A program made the position numbers and the translations under genes. DNA of 11,119 bases, taken from positions 1 to 11,119 of the forward strand of contig JAIRNQ010000309.1 in assembly GCA_031257955.1 (NCBI GenBank), written 5' to 3'. The DNA comes from Deltaproteobacteria bacterium (GTDB taxonomy: Bacteria; Desulfobacterota; Desulfarculia; Adiutricales; Adiutricaceae). Each line of letters opens with the position of its first letter. Within the stretch, counting starts at the first letter, position 1. A model generated the notes under the pieces. The model had not been told where the DNA came from. It was given only the letters and a program-made list of their open reading frames with translations, and made no database searches. Of the stretch, positions 1 through 6,721 are shown piece by piece.

Positions 1-749
1 ACGCCATGACCGGCCAGGAATCGGTCAACATCGCCTCGGACTTCAACAAAAAACTGATCCTGACCGGGGTAATCCTGACCAAGATGGAGGGCGACGCCAG
101 GGGCGGCGCGGCCATGAGCGTTCGGGCCGTGACCAACACGCCCATCAAGTTCGTTGGCGTCGGCGAAAAACTTGACGCCCTTGAGCCTTTCCACCCGGAC
201 CGGGTGGCCTCGCTCATACTGGGCATGGGCGATCTGTTAAGCCTCATCGAGCGGGCCAAGGAGCAAGTCTCCGAGGAAGAAGCCGAGCGCATGGCCGACA
301 TGCTTCAAAAGGGCGAATTCTCCCTGGACGACTTCAGAAAACAGATAGTCACCCTTTCCCGTTTGGGCGGTGTCGAGTCGCTCCTGAGCAAGATCCCCGG
401 GCTGGGCAAACTTAAAAAAATGTCCCAGTTCACGCCCAACAACGAAATGATGCGCGGCATCACGGCCATGATTGACTCGATGACCGCGGAGGAACGCCGC
501 GACCACACGATAATCAACCCCAGCCGGCGCAAACGCATTGCCAAAGGCAGTGGGCACACTTTGACCGACGTCAACCAGCTCTTGGCCAATTTCGCCGAGG
601 TCCAGAAGGTCTTTAAGATTACCTCCCGGGCCGGGGGCATGGAGGCCTTGCAACGCAGCCTCATGAGCGGTAACCTTTCTGCCTTGGCCAACTTGGCGGG
701 CAGGGCCAACCGCATGGTCCCCGGCCACCCCGGGCAAAAAAGGCGTTGA
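1..749 (+). CDS. ffh: Signal recognition particle protein Ffh (SRP54), 5'-truncated by the window edge
   Basis: This is the C-terminal part of the SRP GTPase, which binds 4.5S RNA and signal peptides of nascent membrane proteins and docks with FtsY. The reading frame is open to the left edge (first full codon at 3), so the N domain and the early G motifs lie outside. About 247 residues are visible. They begin with the end of the G domain (MTGQESVN, then the G4-type element TKMEGDARGG and the FVGVGEKLDALEPFHPDR closing segment). The methionine-rich M domain follows, with GGVESLLSKIPGLGKLKK, the RNA-binding INPSRRKRIAKGSG and the VNQLLANFAEVQKVF helix. The family normally has Asp in TKxDG; here it is Glu (GAG). 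The stop is followed 125 bp later by rpsP, the usual neighbour. Identification is very secure. Confidence 0.97.
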   Translation, partial: AMTGQESVNIASDFNKKLILTGVILTKMEGDARGGAAMSVRAVTNTPIKFVGVGEKLDALEPFHPDRVASLILGMGDLLSLIERAKEQVSEEEAERMADMLQKGEFSLDDFRKQIVTLSRLGGVESLLSKIPGLGKLKKMSQFTPNNEMMRGITAMIDSMTAEERRDHTIINPSRRKRIAKGSGHTLTDVNQLLANFAEVQKVFKITSRAGGMEALQRSLMSGNLSALANLAGRANRMVPGHPGQKRR

Positions 750-750
750 A

Positions 751-768
751 CGGGCCCGGCCCGATTTT
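751..768 (+). terminator. Weak hairpin plus short T-run after ffh
   Basis: CGGGC-CCG-GCCCG (751-763) is followed by ATTTT directly after the ffh stop. The stem is only 5 bp and the T-run only four, so at best this reduces read-through into rpsP. Confidence 0.25.
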
Positions 769-790
769 AGTCATTCGCCGGTGGCCGCGA

Positions 791-850
791 GGCCGCCGGA
801 CGACCGGGCGGCCCATGGGTCGCCCTAGTTTACCGTGGCCGGAGGGCCAC
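791..850 (+). other. Two hairpins in the rpsP 5' leader
   Basis: GGCCGCC (791-797) pairs with GGCGGCC (807-813). GTGGCC (835-840) pairs with GGCCAC (845-850) around a GGAG loop, ending 10 nt before the rpsP ribosome binding site. Both stems are perfect, but the region is very GC-rich, so their function is uncertain. They could be processing sites or translational control of the S16 message. Confidence 0.35.
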
Positions 851-874
851 CGACATCGATGGAGATAGATTAAC

Positions 875-1117
875 ATGGCCCTAAAAGTCAGGCTGGCCCG
901 GTTGGGCGCCAAGAAAAAACCCTATTACCGAATGGTGGTGGCCGACAGCGCCGCCAAGCGCGACGGACGTTTCCTGGATATCGTCGGTTTCTACGATCCC
1001 AACAAAAACCCGGCTTACGTGGAAGTCAAGCGGGAGCTTCTGGACTCCTGGCTGGCCAAGGGGGCCAAGCCCTCCGAGACGGTGGCCAGCCTCCTGAAAA
1101 AAATCCAACCGGTCTGA
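875..1117 (+). CDS. rpsP: 30S ribosomal protein bS16
   Basis: An 80-residue basic protein matching bS16 over its full length. It has the N-terminal VRLARLGAKKKPYYRMVVADSA strand region (read as MALKVRLARLGAKKKPYYR, then MVVADS), RDGRFLDIVGFYDP, and a C-terminal LAKGAKPSETVASLLKK segment. bS16 binds 16S rRNA in the 30S body and is needed for small-subunit assembly. The start is fixed by GGAG at 861-864, ten bases before the ATG, and by the conserved N-terminus. It lies between ffh and rimM, as in many bacteria. The KH-domain protein gene (KhpA type) that often follows rpsP is missing: only 111 bp separate this stop from rimM and no ORF for it is visible. Confidence 0.97.
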   Translation: MALKVRLARLGAKKKPYYRMVVADSAAKRDGRFLDIVGFYDPNKNPAYVEVKRELLDSWLAKGAKPSETVASLLKKIQPV

Positions 1118-1139
1118 GCCACCGGCGGCCGGCGGCCGG

Positions 1140-1190
1140 GGCCCCTGGGCTTTATTTTGGCCCCTGGGCTTTAGCCTTTGGCCTGGGGCC
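1140..1190 (+). repeat. 15-bp direct repeat and hairpin in the rpsP-rimM gap
   Basis: GGCCCCTGGGCTTTA occurs exactly twice, at 1140-1154 and 1159-1173, separated by TTTT. The second copy can also fold: GGCCCC (1159-1164) pairs with GGGGCC (1185-1190), and after a one-base bulge GGGC (1166-1169) pairs with GCCT (1181-1184). No T-run follows, so this is not a canonical terminator. It may be a processing or pausing element, or only low-complexity drift. Confidence 0.5.
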
Positions 1191-1228
1191 TTGGCCGAGG
1201 CCAGGGCCCGCCTCTTTCGCGGTCATTT

Positions 1229-1819
1229 ATGGCTAACCCAAATCTCATAACGGTAGGTCGGGTATTGCGGCCCCACGGGGTCCGCGGGGCGGTAAAAGCG
1301 GCCTATTACGGAGACGATCCGGAGGGACTGCTGGCCGCGCCCAGGATTTGGCTGATCCCCAAGGGGACCGGCCCGGACCGGGCCAAGACGCCCGATCCCA
1401 TCCCCATCGAAGGGCACGGGGGCAAAGCCGTCCCCGGGGGCTTAATCCTCACCTTTGAGGGCGTCGCCACTCGGGAAGCCGCCCAGGCTTTGGGCGGATC
1501 CGAGTTGGCCCTGGCCAGGGAAGATCTGCCCGAGCCGGCGCCGGACGAATGGTACCAGGCCGACCTTCTGGGCCTTATGGCCGTTAGCGAAAGCGGCCGT
1601 GAGTTGGGCCGGGTTACCGGCCTGATGGACCAGGCCGAGTATTTGGTGCTGGCCATAGAATCCAGTCCCGGAGTCGGGCCTGGGGACGGGCCAAAGAAAG
1701 GGCCCGATCGCGGGCCTAAGCGGGAAATTTTGATACCCTTTACCGAGGACACGGTGACCGAGGTCGATTTGGTGGCCGGAAGGCTGGTGGTGGCCGAGTT
1801 GCCGGGCCTTTTGGATTGA
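1229..1819 (+). CDS. rimM: Ribosome maturation factor RimM
   Basis: RimM binds ribosomal protein uS19 and assists maturation of the 30S head. The 196-residue product has the N-terminal RimM barrel (LITVGRVLRPHGVRGAVK, residues 7-23, then YYGDDPEGLL). The mid-protein segment LTFEGVATREAAQALGGSEL follows, then the C-terminal PRC barrel starting at EWYQADLLGL and ending in ILIPFTEDTVTEVDLVAGRLVV. I chose the ATG at 1229; a TTG at 1178 would add 17 residues unlike the family. No clear Shine-Dalgarno precedes the ATG. Between two PRC-barrel strands, residues 148-164 form a Gly/Pro/Lys-rich insertion (GVGPGDGPKKGPDRGPK) that typical RimM lacks, probably a surface loop. The stop lies 11 bp before trmD, consistent with translational coupling. 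Confidence 0.93.
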   Translation: MANPNLITVGRVLRPHGVRGAVKAAYYGDDPEGLLAAPRIWLIPKGTGPDRAKTPDPIPIEGHGGKAVPGGLILTFEGVATREAAQALGGSELALAREDLPEPAPDEWYQADLLGLMAVSESGRELGRVTGLMDQAEYLVLAIESSPGVGPGDGPKKGPDRGPKREILIPFTEDTVTEVDLVAGRLVVAELPGLLD

Positions 1820-1830
1820 CGGCCCTCGCC

Positions 1831-2985
1831 ATGGCCGACTTTGCCGTTCTCACCCTCTTTCCGCGCCTCTTCGACTCATTTTTGGCCGAGTCGCTCCTGG
1901 CTAAGGCCATCGCCAAAGGCCTTACCGCCGTTGAGATCATAGACGTGCGGGATTACTGCTTCGATCGCCACCGAACGGCCGACGATAGGCCTTACGGCGG
2001 GGGCCCTGGCATGGTAATCATGGCCGAGCCGCTGGCCTTGGCCCTGGAAGCCCTTTTGGCCCGGGGCGGCCCCAAACCGCTGGTCGTCCATCTTACCCCC
2101 TCGGGTCGGACCCTAAACCAAGAATTGGTCCGGTCTTTGGCCAAGCAAGAAAAAATCGCCTTGGTCTGCGGCCGCTACGAGGGGATCGATCAAAGATTCG
2201 TTGATAGTTTCGTCGATCTGGAGATCTCGGTCGGCGACTATGTCCTAAACGGCGGCGAAGTTCCGGCCATGGCCATCATCGAGGCCACGGCCCGGCTCCT
2301 GCCCGGCTTCATGGGCCACCCCGGCTCCACCCTGGACGAGAGCCACGGCTACGGGCTTTTGGAACACCCCCTCTACACTAGGCCCCAGGTCTGGCGGGGC
2401 CAAGCCGTCCCCGACATCCTCCTCTCCGGCAACCACGCCCAGATATCCGCCTTCCGTTTGTCCGAGGCCGTGGCCAAGACCCGCCTTGTTAGGCCGGAGC
2501 TTTTGGATAACCCCAACCTGGTCGATCAAGTGGCCCAGGCCCTGGACGGGAAGCGGCCCGAAAAGCCCCCCAAGGCGGCCAAAACCCCGCCTGGGCCCAA
2601 GAAGGCGCCGACCCCGGATCGGCCCGGGCGCTTGGCGGCCACGACCGCCCAAAGCGACGGTGATGTTATGTCCCATAAAGAAATCAACGGCAAGGCTTAC
2701 CCCGTCGACGAGGAGGGTTTCCTTCTGGACCACGGCCTCTGGGACGAGGATTGGGTTAAGCGCGTCTCCGACGAGGAAGAAATCGAGGAAATGACCGAAG
2801 ACCACTACGCCGTCTTGGAGTCGCTCCGCGAATACCACGTGGAACACGGCGTCCCGCCGAGGGTCAAAGACATGACCAAGGTGACGGGCTTTAAGATGAA
2901 GTACATTTACGAGATGTTCCCCTCGGGGCCGGGCAAGGGGGCCTGCAAGATGGCCGGACTGCCCAAGCCCGAGGGCTGCGTCTAA
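1831..2985 (+). CDS. trmD: TrmD (tRNA m1G37 methyltransferase) fused in frame to a complete DsrC
   Basis: 384 residues in two parts. Residues 1-238 are TrmD, a SAM-dependent SPOUT (trefoil-knot) enzyme that makes m1G37 in tRNA. It shows VLTLFPRLF, DDRPYGGGPGM (51-61), CGRYEGID (113-120), ISVGDYVLNGGEVPAM (132-147) and LLSGNHAQI (198-206). The Arg and Asp equivalent to E. coli R154/D169 are R155 and D169. Residues 239-279 are a Pro/Lys/Ala/Asp linker. Residues 280-384 are DsrC: exactly 105 residues, with FPSGPGKGACKMAGLPKP and a terminal GCV, so both redox cysteines (C372, C383 of the fusion) are present. In the family, DsrC carries sulfur as a trisulfide between DsrAB and DsrMKJOP, whereas E. 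coli-type TusE has only the last cysteine. I chose ATG 1831 over TTG 1816 because it matches the TrmD N-terminus. No stop or frameshift separates the parts. rplS, the usual next gene, is absent. Confidence 0.95.
   Translation: MADFAVLTLFPRLFDSFLAESLLAKAIAKGLTAVEIIDVRDYCFDRHRTADDRPYGGGPGMVIMAEPLALALEALLARGGPKPLVVHLTPSGRTLNQELVRSLAKQEKIALVCGRYEGIDQRFVDSFVDLEISVGDYVLNGGEVPAMAIIEATARLLPGFMGHPGSTLDESHGYGLLEHPLYTRPQVWRGQAVPDILLSGNHAQISAFRLSEAVAKTRLVRPELLDNPNLVDQVAQALDGKRPEKPPKAAKTPPGPKKAPTPDRPGRLAATTAQSDGDVMSHKEINGKAYPVDEEGFLLDHGLWDEDWVKRVSDEEEIEEMTEDHYAVLESLREYHVEHGVPPRVKDMTKVTGFKMKYIYEMFPSGPGKGACKMAGLPKPEGCV
2659..2670 (+). promoter_or_regulatory. Possible internal translation start for free DsrC
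   Basis: GGTGAT (2659-2664), complementary to the 5' part of the usual anti-Shine-Dalgarno, is followed by GTT and ATG (2668-2670) in the trmD frame. Starting there gives a 105-residue protein, the normal DsrC length, beginning MSHKEINGKAYPVDEEGF. This looks like the relic, or the still active start, of a once separate dsrC. Confidence 0.4.
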
Positions 2986-3020
2986 CCGCCCGGGCACCGG
3001 CTTCGGGGGCGCTTTTGGAT

Positions 3021-3027
3021 GGGAGGA
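3021..3027 (+). promoter_or_regulatory. Shine-Dalgarno that decides the start of the TPR protein
   Basis: GGGAGGA lies just before ATG 3031. An in-frame ATG at 3019 overlaps this site and has no comparable site of its own, so 3031 is preferred. Confidence 0.7.
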
Positions 3028-3030
3028 ATT

Positions 3031-5496
3031 ATGGGCCCAAGCCTTTGGCTTAAGGCGGACGACTTGCGGCGTTACGGTCGGTCGTTTGAGCGGGAGATGG
3101 CCAAGTTTTTGCCGGGTCGTAGATTTTCTGTCGGGCCCTTTCCCGAGGACTGGGCCCTGGCCACGGCCAGCGTCAAGCTGCGGGGTCAGGTGGTGGGTTT
3201 GGCCTCCATGGGCCTAGCCCTGGCCTCCGACCGGGCCGCCGATCGGGCCTCCGACCGGGCCGAGGAGGGCGACGCCGACGAGGCGGCCTTGGCCATCTGG
3301 CCGACTTTGGTCGAAGCGGCCCTGGAAAAAGTCGCGCTAAAAAAGGCCCTGGTCACCGATTCGGCCACCGGGCTAAATAACGAAGCCCACTTTAGGGCCA
3401 AGCTCGGCAAGCTAATGTTCCCCTCACGCTCCGGCCCCAGGGCCCTGGGGCTTTGGGACGGGACCGACTCCCAGGCCTTGGTATTGGCCCTGTCGGAGAT
3501 CGGCGGCGACCGCAGGCTCTCCCGGGAGGAGTTCATCCGCCTAGCCCGGGCCCTTAAGGCCGTGCCCGATTCCATTAGCTTGGCCCGTTTGGGCGACCGG
3601 CGTCTGGGACTCCTTTTTATGGCCGGCCCGGCCGAGGCCCAGGCGCGCCTGGAGCGGGTTCGGGCCAAGGCCCCCAACTTGGGCCTTAGCGGGCCCTATC
3701 TTTGCGGCTACGCCCTCTTTCCCCAGGATCTGGCCCTCGATCCGGCCGGGCCTTTCCTTAGGCCCAAGGACGCCGCCGAGGCCTTTCTGGCCAAGGCCGA
3801 GACGGCCCTGCGCTTCGCCTACGGCAAACCCAACCCCGCCCCCATCATCGGCTTTAACCAACTGGTCAACTTCCACGGCCAAATAACCCAAATTCTCCCC
3901 CAAAGCCGTGTTGTCATTAATCTGGGCACCCTCATGGGGGCCGTGCCCGGCCAAGTTTTTTCCGTCCTCTCCCACGGCGGCGAACCCAAGGGCGAGATCA
4001 CCGTATTCGAGACCGGCGAGGCCTACTCGCTGGCCCACGCCCCGGAGAGCCGCTCCGGCCGCCTGGCCGCCGGAGACCGGCTGGCTTTCTCCCGGGTCGA
4101 TTGGTCGGGCGGCCTACCGGCTTCGCCGGGGGGCTTGGCCGCCAAGAAAGCCCTGGAGGCCGAAGCCTTCGACAAAAATCTGGTTAAACTGGCCTCCTCC
4201 GACCGGCCGCTGGCCTTGGCCCTGGTCCGCCTGGACGATCACGAACGCCTGGCCGCCGTGGCCGGCGAGGAAGAGCTGGAAAACCGCCTAGCCCTGGTGA
4301 GCCTGGAGGCGGCCAACGGATCCAGCAAAGCCCCGGAGCTTCTGGCCCCGCGGGGCACCGGGACCCTGGCCCTGGCCTGGGCCGGGCTACCCTTGGAGGC
4401 GGTCAAGGAAGAGGCCGAAGCGCTGGTTCAGAGGCTAAAAAACAAAGCCCCGGTCTCGGTGGCCTTGGTCGGCTGGCCCAACCCGGTTTTGGGACCGGAG
4501 GATTTGATAGAAGCCGGCCAAAAGACCCTGGTCGAGTCGGCCATGGCCGGGCCGACCCAGGTGACGCTTTTCGGGCCCCAAACCCTAAACGTGGCCGGCG
4601 ACAGGCACTTCGACGAGGGTGACATGGAACGGGCCATAGCCGAGTACCAAAAGGGCCTCATCCTGGATCCCGGTCACCTAAACCTACTGAACAGCCTGGG
4701 GGTCTGCCACGGGCGCTTGGGCGACCATGAGGCGGCCATAAACGCCTTCGACGAGGCCCTGGCCCTCTCCCCGGAAAACCTCATGGCCCACTTCAACAAA
4801 GGCTGCTCTCTCATCTACTCCGGGCGCCTGGAAGAGGCCGAAGTATCGCTGAAGGAAGCCTTGAAACTGGCCCCGAACAACTTCGAGGTTCTCTACCATC
4901 TGGGCAAAACCGCCCTGGAGCTGGGGCACTTGGATCTGGCCCTCCCCACCCTCTCCAAGGCCTCGGAGTCAAAGAACCAGAGGGGCGGTCTCTACCGCCT
5001 CCTGGGCCAAGCCAAGCTCCTCTCCGGGGACGCCGCCGGGGCCCTGGGCGCTTTCAAAAAAGCCGTCAAGCACAACCCCGACGACGCCGACAGCCTCTCG
5101 GCCCTGGGCGTACTGTTCCTCGAAAGCCACAACGACCGGGAGGTGGCCCTTTCGCTCTTTCAAAGGAGCGTTGAGCTGGATCCCACCAACAGCCTCTTCA
5201 GGCAACGCTTGGGCCGCCTACTCTTTTCCATGGGTGACTACAAGACGGCCGAACACCACCTCCGGGCGGCCGTGGACTATGGCTGCCGGGCCGAGGAAGT
5301 CCAAAACCAACTGGCCGCCCTGCTGGAAGGCCAGCTGGCCGGGGATACCCCCGACTTGGATTTTGGTGAATTGGCCCCCGATGGAAAGACCCCGGGGGCA
5401 ATGGCTTCCGAGGCTCTTCCCTCCGAGGATCTGCCCTCCGAGGAGTTCCCACCTGGGGACGGGGCCCCTCCGACCGGGCCCGACGGCAACGACTGA
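3031..5496 (+). CDS. TPR protein with two degenerate GGDEF-like domains
   Basis: 821 residues with no signal peptide or membrane segment, so probably cytoplasmic. Order: an N-terminal region (1-100) with a short SDRAADRA-type repeat; a first GGDEF-like fold (about 105-265) opening with LVTDSATGLNNEAHF, whose signature position reads ARLGDRRLGLLF; a beta-rich module (271-355, VVINLGTLMGAVPGQVFSV and later AAGDRLAF) like small barrels seen in FlgT-type proteins; and a second GGDEF-like fold (380-515, LALALVRLDDHERL and VSVALVGWP). Then come seven tetratricopeptide repeats (about 520-751, for example NSLGVCHGRLGDHEAAINAF) and an acidic Pro/Ser tail. Neither cyclase-like domain keeps GG[DE]EF, so diguanylate cyclase activity is unlikely; a binding or scaffolding role is my inference. 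It starts 45 bp after trmD-dsrC and is last in the operon. The exact function is unknown. Confidence 0.85.
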   Translation: MGPSLWLKADDLRRYGRSFEREMAKFLPGRRFSVGPFPEDWALATASVKLRGQVVGLASMGLALASDRAADRASDRAEEGDADEAALAIWPTLVEAALEKVALKKALVTDSATGLNNEAHFRAKLGKLMFPSRSGPRALGLWDGTDSQALVLALSEIGGDRRLSREEFIRLARALKAVPDSISLARLGDRRLGLLFMAGPAEAQARLERVRAKAPNLGLSGPYLCGYALFPQDLALDPAGPFLRPKDAAEAFLAKAETALRFAYGKPNPAPIIGFNQLVNFHGQITQILPQSRVVINLGTLMGAVPGQVFSVLSHGGEPKGEITVFETGEAYSLAHAPESRSGRLAAGDRLAFSRVDWSGGLPASPGGLAAKKALEAEAFDKNLVKLASSDRPLALALVRLDDHERLAAVAGEEELENRLALVSLEAANGSSKAPELLAPRGTGTLALAWAGLPLEAVKEEAEALVQRLKNKAPVSVALVGWPNPVLGPEDLIEAGQKTLVESAMAGPTQVTLFGPQTLNVAGDRHFDEGDMERAIAEYQKGLILDPGHLNLLNSLGVCHGRLGDHEAAINAFDEALALSPENLMAHFNKGCSLIYSGRLEEAEVSLKEALKLAPNNFEVLYHLGKTALELGHLDLALPTLSKASESKNQRGGLYRLLGQAKLLSGDAAGALGAFKKAVKHNPDDADSLSALGVLFLESHNDREVALSLFQRSVELDPTNSLFRQRLGRLLFSMGDYKTAEHHLRAAVDYGCRAEEVQNQLAALLEGQLAGDTPDLDFGELAPDGKTPGAMASEALPSEDLPSEEFPPGDGAPPTGPDGND
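3222..3261 (+). repeat. Short in-frame direct repeat in the TPR gene
   Basis: The 16-bp GGCCTCCGACCGGGCC occurs at 3222-3237 and 3246-3261, offset by 24 bp, so it encodes an eight-residue periodicity (ASDRAADR/ASDRAEEG). This suggests a slippage-type expansion in a disordered loop before the first GGDEF-like domain. Confidence 0.6.
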
Positions 5497-5517
5497 GATT
5501 TTTCTTGGGGATTGACA

Positions 5518-5556
5518 AAAAGGCCGCCCGGGGCGTCCCAGGGCGGCCTTTTCTTT
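5518..5556. terminator. Strong bidirectional intrinsic terminator
   Basis: AAAAGGCCGCCC (5518-5529) pairs perfectly with GGGCGGCCTTTT (5541-5552). Inside the loop GGG (5531-5533) can pair with CCC (5537-5539). A T-rich tail follows on the + strand, and an A-rich flank gives U-tracts on the - strand. It lies 22 bp after the TPR gene stop and between convergent genes, so it can end the translation operon and also stop read-through from cysK. Confidence 0.88.
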
Positions 5557-5598
5557 GGCGGGAGAGAGAACGAAAACCCATGGCCGGCACCATGGTCG

Positions 5599-5621
5599 GG
5601 CCATTGCCCAAGCCAATGGCC
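5599..5621. other. Perfect hairpin downstream of cysK
   Basis: GGCCATTG (5599-5606) pairs with CAATGGCC (5614-5621) around a 7-nt loop. No T-run follows on either strand. It may stabilise the 3' end of the cysK message before the terminator at 5518-5556. Confidence 0.4.
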
Positions 5622-5642
5622 TAGCCAGGCGCGTGCCGAGTT

Positions 5643-6578
5643 TTACTCGGCGGCGTAAAGCTGAGTGGAGAGGTAACGCTCGCCGGTGTCCGGGAGGATG
5701 ACCAGAACGGTTTTGCCCTTGTTTTCGGGTTTTTTGGCCAGCTCGGTAGCGGCGTGGAGAGCCGCCCCGGAGGAGATGCCGACCAACAGACCCTCGAGGG
5801 TCCCCACGTCCCGGGAGGCGGTGAAGGCGTCCGGGGTCTTGACCCGATAGATCTCGTCGACGACGGACGGGTTATAGACCTGGGGCACGAAGCCGGCGCC
5901 GATGCCTTGGATCTGGTGCGGGCCGGGCTTTTCGCCGGAAAGGACCGAGCTGTCGTAAGGCTCGACGGAGACCACCCACAGTTTGGGATTGTCCTTTTTC
6001 AGCACCTCGCCCACGCCGGTGATGGTACCGCCGGTCCCGACGCCGCCGACGATAATGTCGACCTTACCGCCGGTATCCTCCTTGATCTCCACGGCCGTGG
6101 TGGTCCTGTGGATCTCGGGGTTGGCCGGGTTGTTAAACTGCTGGGGGACAAAGGAGTTGGTGATCTGGGTCTGCAGCTCCTCAGCCTGGCGGATGGCCCC
6201 CTTCATGCCCTCGGAACCGGGCGTCAGCTTAAGCTCGGCACCCAAGGCGTAGAGGAGCTTCCGGCGCTCAAGGCTCATGGTCTCGGGCATGACCAGGATG
6301 ATCTTGTAGCCCTTGGCCGCCGCCACGAAAGCCAAGCCGATACCGGTGTTACCGCTGGTGGGCTCGATGATGGTGGTGTCCTTGTTTATAAGACCCTTTT
6401 TTTCGGCGTCCTCGATCATGGCCAAGGCGATGCGGTCCTTGACGCTGCCCAGGGGGTTGAAGTACTCCAGCTTTGCCAGGAGATCGGCCACAACGCCCTT
6501 TTGCTTGCCATAACGGTTGAGCCGCAGGAGCGGGGTTTTGCCGATGAGGTCGGTTAAACTTTCAGCGATCTTGGTCAC
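5643..6578 (-). CDS. cysK: Cysteine synthase A (O-acetylserine sulfhydrylase)
   Basis: A PLP enzyme that makes cysteine from O-acetylserine and sulfide. The 311-residue product matches the CysK fold over its full length. The PLP lysine is K47 in NPLGSVKDR. The substrate loop TSGNTG is at 74-79, the phosphate-binding GTGGT at 180-184, the SSGAA serine motif near 268-272, and the C-terminal PDTGERYLST motif is present. The start is GTG, supported by GAGGTG four bases upstream (complement of 6583-6588) and by the family N-terminus (LTDLIGKTPLLRL). It converges on the translation operon and diverges from the MetI-like gene. The best promoter lies about 275 nt upstream, with an intrinsic terminator between, so regulation by attenuation is likely. 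It could be a CysM-like paralogue, but the motifs favour CysK. Confidence 0.96.
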   Translation of the reverse strand: MTKIAESLTDLIGKTPLLRLNRYGKQKGVVADLLAKLEYFNPLGSVKDRIALAMIEDAEKKGLINKDTTIIEPTSGNTGIGLAFVAAAKGYKIILVMPETMSLERRKLLYALGAELKLTPGSEGMKGAIRQAEELQTQITNSFVPQQFNNPANPEIHRTTTAVEIKEDTGGKVDIIVGGVGTGGTITGVGEVLKKDNPKLWVVSVEPYDSSVLSGEKPGPHQIQGIGAGFVPQVYNPSVVDEIYRVKTPDAFTASRDVGTLEGLLVGISSGAALHAATELAKKPENKGKTVLVILPDTGERYLSTQLYAAE

Positions 6579-6619
6579 GATTCACCTCGTAGTGTCGAAG
6601 ATATTGGCGCGCGGGCACC

Positions 6620-6647
6620 AAAAAACGATTCCTTGGCGACGCCAAAG
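6620..6647 (-). terminator. Second, weaker terminator-like hairpin upstream of cysK
   Basis: On the - strand CTTTGGC and GCCAAGG pair (7 bp including one wobble) around GTC. After a 5-nt gap a run of six U follows (complement of 6620-6625). The gap before the U-run makes it weaker than the upstream terminator. It lies about 40 nt before the cysK start. Confidence 0.35.
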
Positions 6648-6684
6648 GCGCCGGGTTTATTGGATGGCCTTAAGGCTCAAAACC

Positions 6685-6721
6685 AAAAAAAAAGCCAAGG
6701 GCACCTTCCGGTACGCTTGGC
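6685..6721 (-). terminator. Intrinsic terminator in the cysK leader (attenuator candidate)
   Basis: On the - strand GCCAAG-C-GTACC pairs with GGTGC-C-CTTGGC (one C-C mismatch, one wobble), closed by a GGAA tetraloop, and is followed at once by nine U (complement of 6685-6693). This is a textbook factor-independent terminator, placed about 105 nt upstream of the cysK start and downstream of its best promoter. It would end transcription before cysK unless it is opened. Confidence 0.82.

Noticed and set aside
2668..2985. TusE (tRNA 2-thiolation carrier) instead of DsrC
   Set aside because: TusE-type proteins lack the first of the two C-terminal cysteines; here both GACK and GCV are present. A TusE-like role of the fused domain still cannot be excluded.
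2245..2997. 250-codon - strand ORF opposite trmD-dsrC
   Set aside because: It is an antisense shadow of a GC-rich gene; the + strand frame carries all TrmD and DsrC motifs.
3135..4560. Active diguanylate cyclase
   Set aside because: Both GGDEF-like folds lack the GG[DE]EF catalytic signature; the first reads LGDRRL.
5754..6557. Long + strand ORF of 267 codons opposite cysK
   Set aside because: It is an antisense shadow of cysK, whose strong codon bias keeps the opposite frame open. It has no family motif or ribosome binding site.
6694..6721. T-box element upstream of cysK
   Set aside because: GTACCGG recalls the T-box bulge, but the longer conserved T-box sequence and a stem I specifier loop are not visible.
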